This document shows, piece after piece, positions 24,228 through 31,928 of a DNA stretch of 64,000 nt (positions are counted from its first letter, which is position 1; every line of letters starts with the position of its first letter). A model generated the notes under the pieces. It searched no databases. It was given only the letters and a program-made list of their open reading frames with translations, and was not told where the DNA came from. Source of the stretch: Streptomyces sp. YIM 130001. GTDB lineage: Bacteria > Actinomycetota > Actinomycetes > Streptomycetales > Streptomycetaceae. The position numbers and the translations under genes are program-made. Where the stretch lies: the NCBI RefSeq assembly GCF_003574445.1, contig NZ_KZ984564.1, positions 164,746 through 228,745 of the forward strand, given 5' to 3'.

Positions 24228-24542
24228 ATGGCACTGCAGGACCAGCCCGCATACGTGATCAGGATGCGTGCCAAGCCCGGACTCGGCGACAAGCTGTTCG
24301 CGCTGGCCACCGAGGGGATGGAGAAGTCGGGATCGTCCGACCGGTTCATCATCGCCCGCGAGGACGCCGACCCCGACGTGCTGTGGAACATGGAGGTGTT
24401 CCGCAGCCACGAGGCCAAGGACGCCTACGAGAACAGCCCGCTCGCCGACGAGTTGCGCGACGAGATCATCGGCCTCCTCGCCGAGCCGCCGACGCGGATC
24501 GAGGTCCACCCGTACGCGGCCCTGCCCGCCGGTCCGGACTGA
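24228..24542 (+). CDS. Antibiotic biosynthesis monooxygenase (ABM) family protein
   Basis: A 104-residue dimeric ferredoxin-like fold protein: YVIRMRAKPGLGDKLFALA, SDRFIIAREDADPDVLWNMEVFRSHEAKDAYENSP are the standard ABM strands and helix. Some ABM proteins are cofactor-free quinol or anthrone monooxygenases; many have unknown substrates. The ATG at 24228 follows a strong GGAAGGAGAGG. The divergent TetR gene with two operators in between suggests induction by a small, perhaps quinone-like molecule; that is inference. Confidence 0.82.
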   Translation: MALQDQPAYVIRMRAKPGLGDKLFALATEGMEKSGSSDRFIIAREDADPDVLWNMEVFRSHEAKDAYENSPLADELRDEIIGLLAEPPTRIEVHPYAALPAGPD

Positions 24543-24659
24543 ACGCGACGAGGTGCCCGCCGCACGCCCGACGCGGCGAGCGGTGGAAGGCTCGGGGGCG
24601 CGTCTCTCCCGCGCCGCAGGGGAGTTGGCGTGACGGGTCGGCGTGGAGCGGCATGAAAA

Positions 24660-24689
24660 CACCCCCTCCGGAAGCTTCCGGAGGGGGTG
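24660..24689 (-). terminator. Perfect 30-bp palindrome terminating the tRNA operon
   Basis: The stem CACCCCCTCCGGAAG at 24660-24674 pairs exactly with its complement at 24675-24689. On the minus strand it is followed by TTTT, so it is an intrinsic terminator for the tRNA Glu-Asp-Phe transcript. Confidence 0.9.
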
Positions 24690-24709
24690 ATTGCCCTGTT
24701 GGGCGAGAG

Positions 24710-24783
24710 TGGCTGGGGCCGGGATCGAACCGGCGACCTATCGCTTTTCAGGCGATCGCTCGTACCAACTGAGCTACCCAGCC
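24710..24783 (-). tRNA. tRNA-Phe (GAA)
   Basis: Minus-strand cloverleaf with acceptor GGCTGGG/CCCAGCC, D-arm AGCTCAGTTGGT, anticodon loop CTGAAAA (GAA), and T-loop GGTTCGATCCC. CCA is not encoded. Confidence 0.97.
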
Positions 24784-24810
24784 ACGCAGTTCACCGAGGT
24801 GAAATGCAAG

Positions 24811-24885
24811 CGGTCCTGACGGGATTTGAACCCGCGGCCTCCACCTTGACAGGGTGGCGAGCACTCCAAACTGCTCCACAGGACC
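24811..24885 (-). tRNA. tRNA-Asp (GTC), second copy
   Basis: Identical over all 75 bases to the tRNA-Asp at 14827-14901, same strand. It is the middle gene of a Glu-Asp-Phe set, 27 bp from tRNA-Phe. Confidence 0.97.
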
Positions 24886-24924
24886 AAGCTTTGTGCGGAC
24901 CTAAGTCTCGCACAGGTTGCTGCG

Positions 24925-24997
24925 TGCCCCCAACGGGATTCGAACCCGTGCTACCGCCTTGAAAGGGCGGCGTCCTGGGCCACTAGACGATGAGGGC
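24925..24997 (-). tRNA. tRNA-Glu (TTC)
   Basis: Minus-strand cloverleaf with acceptor GCCCTCA/TGGGGGC (one G-T pair), anticodon loop CTTTCAA (TTC), T-loop GGTTCGAATCC. First gene of the tRNA group. Confidence 0.97.
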
Positions 24998-25102
24998 TAA
25001 TTGGCCCGCCTGGGCGCTTCGCAGCGCGTCGGGGACGTGAGAAGCATATGGGATGCGGGGAGCGATCGCCAAAACGGTTTACGGGCGGCTCCGGGAGCGG
25101 GT

Positions 25103-26674
25103 TCACGGGGCACTCGGCGAGGGCGTCGCGCCGGGCTGGTTCTCCTTCGGCAGATGGCGGCTGACCTCCGCCGTCGTCAGGCCGAGGCCGCCGAGCCGGA
25201 TCTCGTCCCACGCCTGCAGGAGCTTGCTGTCGCGGTCCAGGTAGAGGACGGACGCCTCCACCGGGTCGGGCTTGTCGTCCTCGACCGCACGCAGTCCGCT
25301 CCCGCCGGTGGAGCCCTCGATGCGCAGCCGGGTGCCGTTCTCCATGACCTCCATCTCCTGGTGGTGGACGTGGCCCGCCAGGACGAGCGGCACGGCGCCG
25401 TCGGTCTCGCGGGCGGCCACCGGATTGTGGGCGATGGCGACGTCCACGGGCGTGCCCGCCGCGTCCTGCTGCCACAGGGCCGAGGCCAGCCTGCTGCCGG
25501 CCAGCTCCTCGGCCGGATCGCCCTCCGCCTCCACGGAGCGGTCGGGGGTGTACTGCGGGTCGCCGATGCCGGCGAAGCGGAGTCCGGCCACGGTCACGGC
25601 CTTGCCGTCGTCCAGTACATGCACGTTGTCCAGGCCCTCGAGATAGCGCTGGGTGAGTTCCGAGTCGTGGTTGCCGCGCACCCAGACGTAGGGGGCGCCG
25701 AGGTCCTCGACCGGGTCGAGGAACGCGTTCTCGGCGGCCGTGCCGTGGTCCATGGTGTCGCCGGAGTCGACGATGACGTCGATGTCGTACTGCTCCACCA
25801 GGGACTGGACGATGTGCCAGCTCGCCGGGTTGAGATGGATGTCGGAGACGTGCAGGACGCGGACCGTGGTGGGGTCGGGGGCGTACGCGGGGAGCGTGGA
25901 GGTGGCGTCGTAGAGCTTGGTCACATTGGTGACGAGGCGCGCCAACTCCTTCTGGTAGACGTCGAATTCACTGACGATGCTGCGGGCGCTGCCGACCACC
26001 GAAGGGGCGCTGCTGAGCAGGCCGGAGAACTTCGGTTCGAGCACGGACTTCGGGTTCCAGGTGGCGAAGGCGGCGACGCCGGAGGCGGTGAGCAGGGTCA
26101 GGGCGAGGCCGCCGGCGGCGAGGGCGCGGCGCGGTCTGCGGTAGACCGCGAGGCCGAGTGCGGTGGCGCCGGAGACGACGGCGACGCAGGAGCGCAGGGC
26201 GACGTCGACGGTGCCGCTGCGGACGTCCGCGGCGACCTCGTCCTGGAGTCCCGAGATCCGTTCCGGATGGTCGACGAGGGCGCGGGCGCGCTCCGGGTCG
26301 AGGCGGTCGACGTCGACGTCGAGGCGTACGGGGGCGAGGTGCGACTGCAGTTCCAGGGCGCCGAGCGGCGAGACGTTGATCTTGGTGCCGCCGGTGGCGG
26401 ACGGGCGGACCGTCATGCGGGTGTCCATCGGGCCGACCGGGGCGCGCACGCTGCCCACGATGAGCAGCCCGAGCCAGGCACCGATCAGCACCACCGCGAC
26501 CAGGCCGAACGCCCTCGACCAGGGATGGGCCGGGTGCACGAGCGCGACGACGGTGTGCGGATGCCGGGAGCGGTAGCCGCGCAGGACCGCTCCCGGGCCG
26601 CCCTTGGTGCGGCGCAGGAGGGCCTTGGCGAGGTGGACGACGTGCTTCGGGGTGGCGGCACTGTCGCGGGCCAT
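25103..26674 (-). CDS. Membrane-bound metallophosphoesterase
   Basis: A 523-residue protein with one helix at about 55-75, an extracytoplasmic stretch, two further helices near 160-205, and a C-terminal calcineurin-like phosphoesterase domain. The metal-binding motifs are complete: HVSDIHLN (D278, H280), DSGDTMD (D306), RGNHDSE (N335, H336), IAHNP and GHVHHQ. It would hydrolyse a phosphoester at the membrane, probably on the outside, with two metal ions. The substrate cannot be told. The ATG at 26674 abuts the divergent zincin gene 60 bp away. Confidence 0.9.
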   Translation of the reverse strand: MARDSAATPKHVVHLAKALLRRTKGGPGAVLRGYRSRHPHTVVALVHPAHPWSRAFGLVAVVLIGAWLGLLIVGSVRAPVGPMDTRMTVRPSATGGTKINVSPLGALELQSHLAPVRLDVDVDRLDPERARALVDHPERISGLQDEVAADVRSGTVDVALRSCVAVVSGATALGLAVYRRPRRALAAGGLALTLLTASGVAAFATWNPKSVLEPKFSGLLSSAPSVVGSARSIVSEFDVYQKELARLVTNVTKLYDATSTLPAYAPDPTTVRVLHVSDIHLNPASWHIVQSLVEQYDIDVIVDSGDTMDHGTAAENAFLDPVEDLGAPYVWVRGNHDSELTQRYLEGLDNVHVLDDGKAVTVAGLRFAGIGDPQYTPDRSVEAEGDPAEELAGSRLASALWQQDAAGTPVDVAIAHNPVAARETDGAVPLVLAGHVHHQEMEVMENGTRLRIEGSTGGSGLRAVEDDKPDPVEASVLYLDRDSKLLQAWDEIRLGGLGLTTAEVSRHLPKENQPGATPSPSAP

Positions 26675-26733
26675 TGGTCCGGTATGCCCGTGCGCGGGGG
26701 CGGCTATGCGGTGCGGTGGCGGACAATGGCGGT

Positions 26734-27084
26734 GTGCTGGAGATGACGCGTACCGAGTTCGAGGAACTGGTCGGCGAGGCCCTGGACAGGATCCCTCCGG
26801 AGCTGACGCGGCTGATGGACAACGTCGCCGTGTTCGTCGAGGACGAGCCGCCGGCGGACGATCCGGAGCTGCTCGGGCTCTACGAAGGGACCCCGCTGAC
26901 CGAGCGGGGCGAGTGGTACGCGGGTGTGCTGCCCGACCGGATCTCGGTCTACATGGGGCCGACGCTGCGCATGTGCGAGGCCCGCGAGGACGTGGTCGCC
27001 GAGACGGAGATCACCGTGGTGCACGAGATCGCGCACCACTTCGGCATCGACGACGAACGGCTGCACGCGCTCGGGTACGGCTGA
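26734..27084 (+). CDS. Zincin-like metallopeptidase family protein
   Basis: A 116-residue cytosolic protein. The motif HEIAHHFGIDDERLHALGYG at the very end is the HExxH-plus-Glu/Asp signature of the short zincin-like actinobacterial family (DUF1025/MTSP-like). The front, EFEELVGEALDRIPPELTRLMDNVAVFVED, is also typical. No substrate is known. The GTG at 26734 gives the start MLEMTR; the ATG at 26743 is equally possible and the longer in-frame ORF from 26674 overlaps the divergent gene. Ribosome site is weak, which is common in the leaderless genes of this region. Confidence 0.8.
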   Translation: MLEMTRTEFEELVGEALDRIPPELTRLMDNVAVFVEDEPPADDPELLGLYEGTPLTERGEWYAGVLPDRISVYMGPTLRMCEAREDVVAETEITVVHEIAHHFGIDDERLHALGYG

Positions 27085-27241
27085 GGCACGCGACGGCGCG
27101 GATGCCCGCGAGCCGGGGAACGGCAGGCGTTCCCGGTACGGCTGACCCCGGATCGCGGGGCGGCCGCGGCGCGTGTCCTCTTGTGGGCGGCGGGAGTTGG
27201 GCAGGGGGACCCAGTTCTTCCGCTCCGGAGGTGTCCCCGTC

Positions 27242-27844
27242 GTGCGCCAGCCGTACGTACCCGCCCGCAGTTACGTACCCGTGCGCCTGGCCGCCGCCGT
27301 ACTCGCACTCACCGCCAGTGCCGGATGCATGAGCGTGGGCGACGACTCCGGTGATCCCGCGCCGAAACGGTCCTCCGTCCAGCAGGGCGACGACACCGGT
27401 CCGGACGGCGGGAAGGTGGCGACCGGAGGCGGTTCGGGAGCCGCCGGGGGCGCGCGGCCCGGCGCGGCCGAAGGCCGCGGAGGCGGTGGCCCCCGAGGCG
27501 CCGACGGCGATGACCGGGACTCCGGCGGCAGCACGGGATCCGGCAAGGGCGGCAAGAAGTCCGGCCCGGATGACGACGCCCCCGCAGCGCACCCCGGCCC
27601 CCGACGGCCGGACGAACCGAACCGCCCGCGGCCCGAACCCACCCGCACGCCGCCCCCCGACCGCCCCGACCCACCCGCGCCGGAACCGAGTGATCCGCCG
27701 GCCGAGAGTCCGAGCCCCGAGCCGGACCCGCCGGGACCGTCGTCCTCGGCGCCGCGGCCGCAGCTGGGGCGCGGTGCGGACTCCGGGAGGGCCGCCGGAG
27801 CGCCCCGGATCGAGCCGTCTCCGGAGGCCGGAAAGCCTGCCTGA
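27242..27844 (+). CDS. Pro/Gly-rich lipoprotein of unknown function
   Basis: A 200-residue predicted lipoprotein: a basic start, hydrophobic VRLAAAVLALTASAG and a lipobox ending in Cys at about residue 29. The rest has no globular domain; it is first Gly/Asp rich, then Pro/Glu/Arg rich (many PEP, PDP and RP pairs) and is probably disordered in the cell wall. The GTG at 27242 has GGAGG ten bases upstream. I recognise no homologue. Confidence 0.68.
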   Translation: MRQPYVPARSYVPVRLAAAVLALTASAGCMSVGDDSGDPAPKRSSVQQGDDTGPDGGKVATGGGSGAAGGARPGAAEGRGGGGPRGADGDDRDSGGSTGSGKGGKKSGPDDDAPAAHPGPRRPDEPNRPRPEPTRTPPPDRPDPPAPEPSDPPAESPSPEPDPPGPSSSAPRPQLGRGADSGRAAGAPRIEPSPEAGKPA

Positions 27845-27864
27845 GCAGGGCCTTTGGGTGTGGT

Positions 27865-27894
27865 TTGCCTTTAGGCCCGGGGGGTGCGTACAGT
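27865..27894 (+). promoter_or_regulatory. Candidate promoter of the DEAD-box helicase gene
   Basis: TTGCCT (27865-27870) and TACAGT (27889-27894) are separated by 18 bases and fit the principal sigma factor consensus. Transcription from here would give a 5' UTR of about 180 bases. Confidence 0.6.
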
Positions 27895-28080
27895 GGTAGA
27901 TCGTTTGATCCCATTTGCCCGGCAGCTCAGGTTCGACGCCATCCTGGCGCAGAACCACGTATGAGTGCCGCGTGGCGCGTACTCTCCCTTGCCGTGGCTG
28001 GACCGCATTGAGGCGGTCGACTTGCGAACTTCACGGAGTTATGGGCGCGTGCCGAGACTCCGGAAGGTTTCGCATTTCGC
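27895..28080 (+). promoter_or_regulatory. Long 5' UTR of the DEAD-box helicase gene, possible RNA regulator
   Basis: About 180 untranslated bases include a small stem GACCGC/GCGGTC (28001-28018) and a doubled TTTCGCA just before the ATG. The ribosome site GGAAGG is 13 bases from the ATG, which is long. Cold-shock helicase genes often have such structured leaders; the role here is inference. Confidence 0.45.
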
Positions 28081-30270
28081 ATGTCCACTTTCAGTACTGA
28101 TCACGCCGTCCTGCCCGAGAACGACGAGGCCGCAGTGGCCGTCGTCGACGCCGAGCAGCAGGCTCCCGAGACCCCCCAGGCCCCCGAGAACACCTTCGCC
28201 GACCTGGGTCTGCCCGAGAGCATCGTGCGCAAGCTCGCCCAGAACGGCGTGACCACGCCCTTCCCGATCCAGGCCGCGACCATCCCGGACGCCCTGGCCG
28301 GCAAGGACATCCTCGGCCGCGGCCGTACCGGCTCCGGCAAGACGCTCTCGTTCGGACTGCCGCTGCTCGCCACCCTGACCGGCGGCCGCACCGAGAAGAA
28401 GAAGCCTCGCGGCGTCATCCTGACCCCGACCCGTGAGCTGGCGATGCAGGTCGCCGACGCGCTGCAGCCCTACGGCGACGTCATGGGCCTGAAGATGAAG
28501 GTCGTCTGCGGCGGCACCTCGATGGGCAACCAGATCTACGCTCTCGAGCGCGGCGTCGACATCCTCGTCGCCACTCCGGGCCGTCTGCGCGACATCATCA
28601 ACCGCGGCGCCTGCTCGCTCGAGAACGTGCAGATCGCCGTGCTCGACGAGGCCGACCAGATGTCCGACCTGGGCTTCCTGCCCGAGGTCACCGAACTGCT
28701 CGACCAGGTCCCCACGGGCGGCCAGCGGATGCTGTTCTCCGCCACGATGGAGAACGAGATCTCCACGCTGGTCAAGCGCTACCTGAACAACCCGGTCACC
28801 CACGAGGTGGACGCCGCTCAGGGCGCCGTGACGACCATGTCGCACCACATCCTCATCGTGAAGCCGCGCGACAAGGCTCCGGTCACCGCCGCGATCGCCG
28901 CCCGCAAGGGCCGCACGATCATCTTCGTCCGCACCCAGCTGGGCTGCGACCGCATCGCGGAGCAGCTGCGCGAGTCGGGCGTGAAGGCGGACGCGCTGCA
29001 CGGCGGTATGACGCAGGGCGCGCGCACCCGCACGCTCGCGGACTTCAAGGACGGTTACGTCAACGCGCTCGTCGCGACCGACGTCGCCGCCCGCGGTATC
29101 CACGTGGACGGCATCGACCTGGTGCTGAACGTGGACCCGGCCGGCGACCACAAGGACTACCTGCACCGCTCCGGCCGTACCGCTCGCGCGGGCCGTTCCG
29201 GCACCGTCGTGTCGCTGTCCCTGCCGCACCAGCGCCGGCAGATCTTCCGGCTGATGGAGGACGCGGGCGTCGACGCCTCGCGCCACATCGTCGGCGGCGC
29301 CGGCACCTTCGAGCCCGAGGTCGCCGAGATCACCGGTGCCCGGTCGCTGACCGAGGTGCAGGCCGACTCCGCGGACAACTCGGCGCGACAGGCCGAGCGC
29401 GACGTGTCCGACCTCACCAAGCAGCTGGAGCGGGCGCAGCGGCGCGCGACCGAGCTGCGCGAGGAGGCCGACCGGCTGACCGCGCGTGCCGCGCGGGAGC
29501 GGGGCGACGACCCCGAGGAGGCCGTGGCCGCGGTGGCCGCCGCCGCCGAGTCCGCCCAGGCCGAGGTCGTGCAGGCCGAAGCCCTGGCCGAGCAGCCGCG
29601 CGAGGAGCGTCGCGAGCGGCGTGACGACCGGGGCAACTTCGACCGCCGGGACGACCGTTCCTTCAAGCGTGACGACCGCGGTGGTGACCGTGGTGGTTTC
29701 AACCGTGACCGTCGGGACGACCGTGGTGGCCGTTCTTTCGAGCGTCGTGACAACGACCGTCCGTTCAAGCGTGATGACCGCGGTGGTGACCGTGGCGGGT
29801 TCCGTCGTGACGACCGTGGCGACCGCGGTGGTGACCGTGGTGGTTTCAACCGTGACCGTCGGGACGACCGTGGTGGCCGTTCTTTCGAGCGTCGTGACAA
29901 CGACCGTCCGTTCAACCGCGACGACCGCGGTGGTGACCGTGGCGGGTTCCGTCGTGACGACCGTGGCGACCGCGGTGGTGACCGTGGTGGTTTCAACCGT
30001 GACCGTCGGGACGACCGTGGTGGCCGTTCTTTCGAGCGTCGTGACAACGACCGTCCCTTCAACCGGGACCGCCGTGACGACCGTCCGAGCGGCCACCGCG
30101 GCGCCGGTGACCGTCCGTTCAACCGTCGCGACGACCGTCCGAGCGGCCACCGCGGCGCCGGTGACCGTCCGTTCAACCGCCGTGACGACCGTCCGAGCGG
30201 CCACCGCGGCCAGAGCAGCAGCTCCTTCGGCCGTCGTGACGACAAGCCGCGCTGGAAGCGCAACGGCTGA
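28081..30270 (+). CDS. DEAD-box RNA helicase with long Arg/Asp/Gly-repeat tail
   Basis: A 729-residue cytosolic RNA helicase. Core motifs are in order: Q-motif region FADLGL...FPIQ (39-64), Walker A GRTGSGKT (81-88), PTREL, TPGR, DEAD at 189-192, SAT in LFSATMEN and HRSGRTARAG near 360. After ~430 residues comes an Ala/Glu/Arg coiled segment, then about 215 residues of DDRGGDRGGF, RRDDRGD and GHRGAGDRPFNRR repeats. These resemble RGG-type RNA-binding tails. Such helicases act in cold adaptation, ribosome assembly and RNA decay. The tail is the odd feature: 49-residue units copied almost exactly, encoded by direct DNA repeats (29674 onward). Preceded by a long 5' UTR and followed by a hairpin terminator. 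Confidence 0.95.
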   Translation: MSTFSTDHAVLPENDEAAVAVVDAEQQAPETPQAPENTFADLGLPESIVRKLAQNGVTTPFPIQAATIPDALAGKDILGRGRTGSGKTLSFGLPLLATLTGGRTEKKKPRGVILTPTRELAMQVADALQPYGDVMGLKMKVVCGGTSMGNQIYALERGVDILVATPGRLRDIINRGACSLENVQIAVLDEADQMSDLGFLPEVTELLDQVPTGGQRMLFSATMENEISTLVKRYLNNPVTHEVDAAQGAVTTMSHHILIVKPRDKAPVTAAIAARKGRTIIFVRTQLGCDRIAEQLRESGVKADALHGGMTQGARTRTLADFKDGYVNALVATDVAARGIHVDGIDLVLNVDPAGDHKDYLHRSGRTARAGRSGTVVSLSLPHQRRQIFRLMEDAGVDASRHIVGGAGTFEPEVAEITGARSLTEVQADSADNSARQAERDVSDLTKQLERAQRRATELREEADRLTARAARERGDDPEEAVAAVAAAAESAQAEVVQAEALAEQPREERRERRDDRGNFDRRDDRSFKRDDRGGDRGGFNRDRRDDRGGRSFERRDNDRPFKRDDRGGDRGGFRRDDRGDRGGDRGGFNRDRRDDRGGRSFERRDNDRPFNRDDRGGDRGGFRRDDRGDRGGDRGGFNRDRRDDRGGRSFERRDNDRPFNRDRRDDRPSGHRGAGDRPFNRRDDRPSGHRGAGDRPFNRRDDRPSGHRGQSSSSFGRRDDKPRWKRNG
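29674..30213 (+). repeat. 147-bp and 54-bp direct repeats in the helicase tail
   Basis: A unit beginning GACCGCGGTGGTGACCG recurs at 29674, 29821 and 29968, exactly 147 bp apart (49 codons). After about 30060 a second, 54-bp unit encoding GHRGAGDRPFNRRDDRPS occurs about three times. All unit lengths are multiples of three, so copy-number change would keep the reading frame. Confidence 0.9.
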
Positions 30271-30337
30271 CCCCCGCCGGCCACTCGACCGGTGAACCCG
30301 CCCCGGACGTACGGGACAGGGTGACGAAACGTACGAA

Positions 30338-30366
30338 GGCGGGCCCACCACACCGGTGGGCCCGCC
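30338..30366 (+). terminator. Helicase gene terminator
   Basis: GGCGGGCCCACC (30338-30349) pairs perfectly with GGTGGGCCCGCC (30355-30366) around a five-base loop, 67 bp after the helicase stop. Confidence 0.85.
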
Positions 30367-30451
30367 TCGTCCGTACTCCGACGGGGCCACGGGGCGGATA
30401 CCCGATCGGCGGCGCGTGTCCGTCCGGCTATGCTCGGGGGTGCGTTCACGA

Positions 30452-30524
30452 GGGCCGTTAGCTCAATTGGCAGAGCAGTGGACTTTTAATCCATTGGTTG
30501 TGGGTTCGAGTCCCACACGGCCTA
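30452..30524 (+). tRNA. tRNA-Lys (TTT)
   Basis: Cloverleaf of 73 bases: acceptor GGGCCGT/ACGGCCT (outer G-T pair), D-arm AGCTCAATTGGCAGAGC, anticodon loop CTTTTAA (TTT), T-loop GGTTCGAGTCC. CCA is not encoded. Confidence 0.97.
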
Positions 30525-30563
30525 CCGCGTCCGGGTCCGGGGAAATCCCGTCCGACCTGCTGG

Positions 30564-30602
30564 GCAGCGCCCGATCTCCACTTCGGTGGGGTCGGGCGCT
30601 GC
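30564..30602 (+). terminator. Hairpin after tRNA-Lys
   Basis: GCAGCGCCCGA at 30564-30574 pairs with TCGGGCGCTGC at 30592-30602, and an inner CTCCAC/GTGGGG stem closes on a TTCG tetraloop. It lies 39 bp after the tRNA. Confidence 0.8.
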
Positions 30603-30812
30603 TTCGTTCCGCAGCCCTTGCGTGAGCGGACGGTACGTCAGCGCGGCTGGGGGGAGCGGATTCTCGGTGGACGGCGGGAGCGGGTGCCGGAGCGGTCCGG
30701 TACCGGCGCTCGCGGCGTTGCCCGGAAGCCGTTCGGCGGGCCCGCTCCGGGCGATCCGATGGTGACCGAACCGCGCCCTCGGCCGACTGTGCGCTGCGGT
30801 TAGCATCGCCCG

Positions 30813-31832
30813 GTGGGTGCGATGATCCGGGGAGCCAGCCTGCGCGGGTTCGCGCGCCTGGTCGAGGAGCTCGGCGGTGACCCCGGGGAATTCACCCGGC
30901 GGTTCGCGATCCCTCCTGAGGCGCTCACCTCCGAGGAGGGGCTCGTCCCGATCACCCGGCACGACCTGATGCTCGACGCGGTCGCACGTGACCTCCGGTG
31001 CCCCGACTTCGGCCTCCGCCTCGCCTGCGCCCAGGACCTCAGCATTCTCGGCCGCCTGGCGTTGGCCATCCAGGCCTCCTCCACGGTGACGGAGGCGCTG
31101 GACTGCGCGACGCGCTTCATGTTCGTCCACAGTCCGGCGCTCAGTATCGGTGTGGAGCCGGATCCGCGCGGCCGCCGTGAGGTGGTCGCGCTCACGTACC
31201 GGAAGGACCTGCGCGAGTCGCCGTACTCCCCGCAGGCCATGGAGCTCGGGGTCGGCCTCTTCCACCGTGCGGCGCTGGCCCTGGCCGGGAGTCTGGCCGG
31301 ACTGCGGTCGGTCGAGCTGCCGCACCACCCGCTCTCGCCGGTGTCCCGGTACACCGAATTCTTCGGCGCGGATGTGAAGTTCGGCTGCCCGAGCGCCGCG
31401 CTGCGGGTGGAACGGCGGCTGCTCGACCGGGAGTTCCACGGCGCGGACGCGGCGATCCGCCGGTTCGCCGTGGAGTACCTGTCCGGCCATCACACCGACC
31501 CGGAGCAGCTGGTGTCCACTCAGGTGCGGCGGGCGCTGGCCGCAAGCGTCGGCAGCACGGCGGTGGCGATCGGCCAGGTCGCACGGCTCCTCGGCATGCA
31601 TCCCCGCACGCTGCAGCGGCGGCTCGCCGCGGAGTCGACCGGCTTCGAGGAGATCCTCGACGGCGTACGACGGGAGCTCGCCCTGCGCTACCTCACCACC
31701 ACCGAACTCCCTCTCGGGCAGGTGGCCGCGATGGCTGGTTTCGCCGACCAGTCCGGCCTCGGCCACGCCGTACGGCGGTGGGAGAACTCCACACCGAGCG
31801 AGGTTCGCCGCCGGTTGCGCGGCACTTGTTGA
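30813..31832 (+). CDS. AraC-family regulator (arabinose_bd-type sensor domain)
   Basis: A 339-residue regulator of the OruR/ArgR-like AraC branch. The N-terminal ~200 residues form the 'arabinose-binding' sensory domain (LVEELGGDPGEFTRRFAIPPEAL..., ITRHDLMLDAVARDLRCPDFGLRLA). The C-terminal HTH_18 reads VAIGQVARLLGMHPRTLQRRLAAESTGFEEILDGVRRELALRYL and LGQVAAMAGFADQSGLGHAVRRW. The GTG at 30813 has no ribosome site, and TAGCAT at 30801-30806 lies six bases ahead, so it is probably leaderless. It precedes a hydrolase and an SDR gene in the same direction and probably controls them. Confidence 0.9.
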   Translation: MGAMIRGASLRGFARLVEELGGDPGEFTRRFAIPPEALTSEEGLVPITRHDLMLDAVARDLRCPDFGLRLACAQDLSILGRLALAIQASSTVTEALDCATRFMFVHSPALSIGVEPDPRGRREVVALTYRKDLRESPYSPQAMELGVGLFHRAALALAGSLAGLRSVELPHHPLSPVSRYTEFFGADVKFGCPSAALRVERRLLDREFHGADAAIRRFAVEYLSGHHTDPEQLVSTQVRRALAASVGSTAVAIGQVARLLGMHPRTLQRRLAAESTGFEEILDGVRRELALRYLTTTELPLGQVAAMAGFADQSGLGHAVRRWENSTPSEVRRRLRGTC

Positions 31833-31928
31833 ATTTGTCGCGCTGGAACAAACGCCGCCCGCCTCCCGGCGGCATGCTGCTGCCTCGACGACGAGTGCGA
31901 CGAGTGCGACGAGAGCGAGGAGTGGCCC

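Noticed and set aside
14827..24885. Genomic island between the two tRNA-Asp genes
   Set aside because: The block holds hrpA and other genes of core appearance with the same GC-rich codon use; no integrase or phage gene is seen.
28039..30390. 783-residue minus-strand reading frame opposite the DEAD-box helicase gene
   Set aside because: It exists only because third-position GC bias removes stops. Its sequence is Val/Thr repeats mirroring the helicase tail, while the plus strand has full helicase motifs.
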